Shown here: one piece after another, positions 4,195 to 6,324 of the stretch
Layout of the letters: each line of letters opens with the position of its first letter
How positions within the stretch are numbered: the first letter of the stretch is position 1
From: Lachnospiraceae bacterium
Lineage (GTDB): Bacteria > Bacillota_A > Clostridia > Lachnospirales > Lachnospiraceae
Direction of reading: 5' to 3'
NCBI GenBank assembly: GCA_017553665.1
Contig: JAFZKM010000313.1
Span: forward strand, 1 to 6,324
DNA length: 6,324 nt
The notes under the pieces: model-generated
Database searches by the model: none
Told to the model about the DNA's origin: nothing
Seen by the model: the letters and a program-made list of their open reading frames with translations, nothing else
Program-made: the position numbers and the translations under genes

Positions 4195-6324
4195 GTGCAG
4201 ACTTTGGAACGGTATAGGAATTTTGTCCGTCTTGAGCAGATGAAGGAGAATATCAGGGCAGGGAGGAACGAGGAAGCCCTGAAGCTGGCCGACTGCCTGA
4301 ATCCGGCTGCGGTCAGGAGCAATTCGGATCTTAGCATCATGTCTGATCTATATCTTGAGAGCGGTATGCTCGCGAAGGCGGGAGCCTGCCTCGACGAGCT
4401 CTATTCGCGCAAGAAAACGCGCAGCATCCTGATGCAGCTCATCAATCTTTCGGTACGCCTCAAAAAAGTCGAGGAAGCGGAGAAATACTACCGCGAATTC
4501 AAGGCTATGGCGCCCGACGATTTCTATAATTACATTTTCCGCTACAGTATAGACAAGATCAAGGGCAGGAACTATGACACCCTGATCGAGCATCTTGAGA
4601 AGCTCAAGGCCACGGAATATATAGATTCGTGGGCGTATGAGCTCGCGAAGCTGTATCATAAGGCCGGCAGAAAGGATGACTGTATCCGCGAGTGCGACGA
4701 TATCGTCATCTGGTTTGGGGACGGCGAATATGTGGACAGGGCGAAGGCCCTGAAGGCTTATTATCTCGGAGAACTCTCGGGAGTAATGCGCTCCGAAAAG
4801 GCTGAGGAGGCTGAGCCTGCGGAGGAGCACGAAGCGGCAGCTGATCCTGAGGAGTCACAGGCTTCGCAGGAGAGTGACGATTCCGGCATCGTAGAGATCA
4901 TCGGAAGTGTGGAAGAAGCGACAGCAGCGGCATTGCCCGATGAGGAGAGCGATGACGATATGGTGATCGTTCCCGGGAAAGAGACGGAGGAAGATACTGA
5001 GCCGGTCGAAGAGGGATCTGAGGAAGAGGACGAGTTTGAGGATGAGGATGAGTCCGGAGATATGGAAGAGCCGGATGTTCCGGATGAGACCGAGATTGCG
5101 GAGGTCGCTGCCGGAACCGCGGAAACCAATGTTGTTATGACGGAAACGGAATCAGCGCCCGAAACGCCGGAGACTGCCGAAGGGACGACAGCAGAGGCTG
5201 CGGCTGAGACCGAGGAAGAAGACTCGGATTATGCCGAGGATCTCAAGGATTTTGAGGCCGATATCGATGATATCAAGATCGCGGACGAAGTATTCGCGCA
5301 GATAGAGGGTTATGAGGGCAGCTACATTGAGGTGGAGCCCGTAGACGTCTCGGGCGTTATCAATGACGAGGATTTTGAGGACGCGGATAAAGCTCCGGCC
5401 GGTTCGGTAAGTGTTAAGTACGAGCCCGAAGAAGAGGAAGAGACCGAAGAGGAAATGCAGCTCGAGGAGGACGAGGAAGATACCTCCGAAGAGACTGAGG
5501 ACGTGATCGAAGACGAAGACGTGCCTGAGGCAGAGGCGGATACTGAAGAGGAGATCGAAACCGTAAGTCATACCTTTAAAGGGCCGGGCAGCTCAAAGAT
5601 CGCGCCGGACAGTCTGCTTGCGGCATTCCTCGCGAAGAAGGACGCGCAGCTCGAGGATTATTTCGGATTCTTCGCGTATCAGCGCGACATCAGGGGACAA
5701 TTGATAAAGGTTCTCGAGATCCTGCTCAATCCCCAGATCAAGAACAAGTGCCTGATCGTTTCGGGAGAGCATAACAGCGGCAGCAAGACCATTATCAAGG
5801 GAATCACGAAGATACTGTATCAGAACGGTTTCTTAAAGAGCCCTCAGGTAGCGTTTACCGAGGCCGAGAAAATGAATACGATGAGTCTTGAGGACAAGAT
5901 GGAGCGTCTGCTCGGATGCTGTGTGCTGATCAACAACGCAGGCATGCTTTCAGCGGATGCGGTCGGAAGGCTGCTTAAGGCGAACGAGAAATTCGCGGGG
6001 AGAACTGCGGTCATCATTACCGATCACAGAAGCGAGATCAACAGGATGCTTAAGGACTACCGCGAGATAAATAGCATGTTCCCGCAGCGCGTGCATATTC
6101 CTTCCTACGATATGGAGGATATGGAAGACCTGCTGTTCGTAAGGCTCAACGAGAACAGCTGCGAGATAGAGAAGCATGCGTATCAGCTGATGATGAAGAA
6201 GCTTAAGTCGATCGTAAAAGAAGTGCACGAAGGAAGTCTTGCGGAGGCAGACCGCTTTATCGGCGGAGCGATCGACGAAATGGAGACCAGAAACGCGAAA
6301 AAACTCCTGGCCGGCGGATTCGGC
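4195..6324 (+). CDS. TPR-like / acidic linker / degenerate CbbX-like AAA+ domain protein (3' truncated by window edge)
   Basis: The frame is open from GTG 4195 to the window end, giving 710 residues with no stop seen. Residues 1-200 are helical with TPR-like pairs, for example near 50-72, 83-107 (LKKVEEAEKYYREFKAMAPDD) and 145-172 (AYELAKLYHKAGRKDDCI). Residues about 203-456 are a low-complexity, strongly Glu/Asp-rich linker. Residues about 470-710 follow the order of the CbbX/SpoVK/EccA AAA+ group: a lead helix with YFGFFAYQRDIRGQL (488-503), a P-loop position SGEHNSGSKT (523-532), a Walker B position CCVLINNAGML (575-585), a sensor-1-like strand AVIITDH (605-611), an arginine-finger-like FPQR (629-632) before IPSYDMEDM, and a C-terminal helical lid. 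The P-loop lacks the normal Gly before Lys (Ser530-Lys531), and Walker B Asp-Glu is Asn580-Asn581, so ATP hydrolysis is doubtful. TPR plus CbbX-like AAA+ recalls EccA of type VII secretion, but no other secretion gene is visible. No signal peptide or membrane segment is seen. The function is unknown; a scaffold or adaptor is inferred. Confidence 0.8.
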   Translation, partial: MQTLERYRNFVRLEQMKENIRAGRNEEALKLADCLNPAAVRSNSDLSIMSDLYLESGMLAKAGACLDELYSRKKTRSILMQLINLSVRLKKVEEAEKYYREFKAMAPDDFYNYIFRYSIDKIKGRNYDTLIEHLEKLKATEYIDSWAYELAKLYHKAGRKDDCIRECDDIVIWFGDGEYVDRAKALKAYYLGELSGVMRSEKAEEAEPAEEHEAAADPEESQASQESDDSGIVEIIGSVEEATAAALPDEESDDDMVIVPGKETEEDTEPVEEGSEEEDEFEDEDESGDMEEPDVPDETEIAEVAAGTAETNVVMTETESAPETPETAEGTTAEAAAETEEEDSDYAEDLKDFEADIDDIKIADEVFAQIEGYEGSYIEVEPVDVSGVINDEDFEDADKAPAGSVSVKYEPEEEEETEEEMQLEEDEEDTSEETEDVIEDEDVPEAEADTEEEIETVSHTFKGPGSSKIAPDSLLAAFLAKKDAQLEDYFGFFAYQRDIRGQLIKVLEILLNPQIKNKCLIVSGEHNSGSKTIIKGITKILYQNGFLKSPQVAFTEAEKMNTMSLEDKMERLLGCCVLINNAGMLSADAVGRLLKANEKFAGRTAVIITDHRSEINRMLKDYREINSMFPQRVHIPSYDMEDMEDLLFVRLNENSCEIEKHAYQLMMKKLKSIVKEVHEGSLAEADRFIGGAIDEMETRNAKKLLAGGFG
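4801..5562 (+). other. Acidic low-complexity coding segment
   Basis: Codons 203-456 of the TPR/AAA-like gene are dominated by GAG, GAA, GAC and GAT. Runs such as EEEEETEEEM (412-421) occur, and residues 423-442 contain 14 acidic residues out of 20. Short, more hydrophobic islands interrupt it, including SGIVEIIGSVEEA (229-241), DMVIVPG (254-260) and a helical stretch around DFEADIDDIKIADEVFAQI (353-371), which may be short binding motifs. On the opposite strand the same DNA reads as a serine-rich false open frame. Confidence 0.8.

Noticed and set aside
3405..4340. 311-codon minus strand open frame opposite the ABC ATPase gene
   Set aside because: The + strand encodes an ABC ATPase with every catalytic motif; the minus frame is a by-product of GC-rich codon use, with Arg/Leu/His-rich sequence of no recognisable family.
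4761..5129. Serine-rich 122-codon minus strand open frame
   Set aside because: It is the reverse complement of GAG/GAA/GAT-rich codons of the acidic linker, which read as serine-rich in that antisense frame.
4801..5562. Acidic codon tract as a DNA-level tandem repeat array
   Set aside because: The GA-rich pattern comes from Glu/Asp codons without a fixed period or repeated unit; I see no true tandem repeat or CRISPR-like spacing.

Overview
The window looks like ordinary chromosome of a Gram-positive clostridial bacterium, probably Lachnospiraceae-like. The main evidence is a full-length SRP RNA of the long Bacillus/Clostridium type (Alu domain plus helix 8), a consensus sigma-A type promoter, purine-rich ribosome binding sites and moderate GC content. 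The exact taxon cannot be read from the sequence. Everything recognised lies on the + strand.

Layout: positions 1-609 hold the 3' part of a multi-pass membrane transporter of the DMT/EamA type, cut by the left edge. A weak hairpin terminator after its stop overlaps a near-perfect promoter (TTGACA, 17 bp, TATACT). That promoter places the start of an SRP RNA at about 670. The RNA runs to about 935 and is followed by a strong GC-rich hairpin terminator at 968-1008. A new promoter (TTGCGT, 17 bp, TATAAT) starts in the terminator tail and probably drives the rest of the window.

From 1108 to the right edge there are three closely spaced genes. The first encodes a 770-residue protein with an N-terminal CRP-like beta-barrel domain and a long C-terminal part I do not recognise. 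The second encodes an ABC-2 type (NatA/CcmA-like) ATPase with all its catalytic motifs. The third, cut by the right edge, encodes a protein with N-terminal TPR-like helices, a roughly 250-residue highly acidic linker and a C-terminal CbbX/SpoVK/EccA-like AAA+ fold whose P-loop and Walker B residues look degenerate. Gaps of 20 and 28 bp suggest one operon.

How the three genes work together is not established. One inference is a sensory or scaffold module: a cyclic-nucleotide-type domain that has probably lost ligand binding, an ABC motor whose permease is not in view, and a TPR/pseudo-AAA+ adaptor. This three-gene group is the part of the window most worth following up. The transporter and the SRP RNA look like standard housekeeping content.
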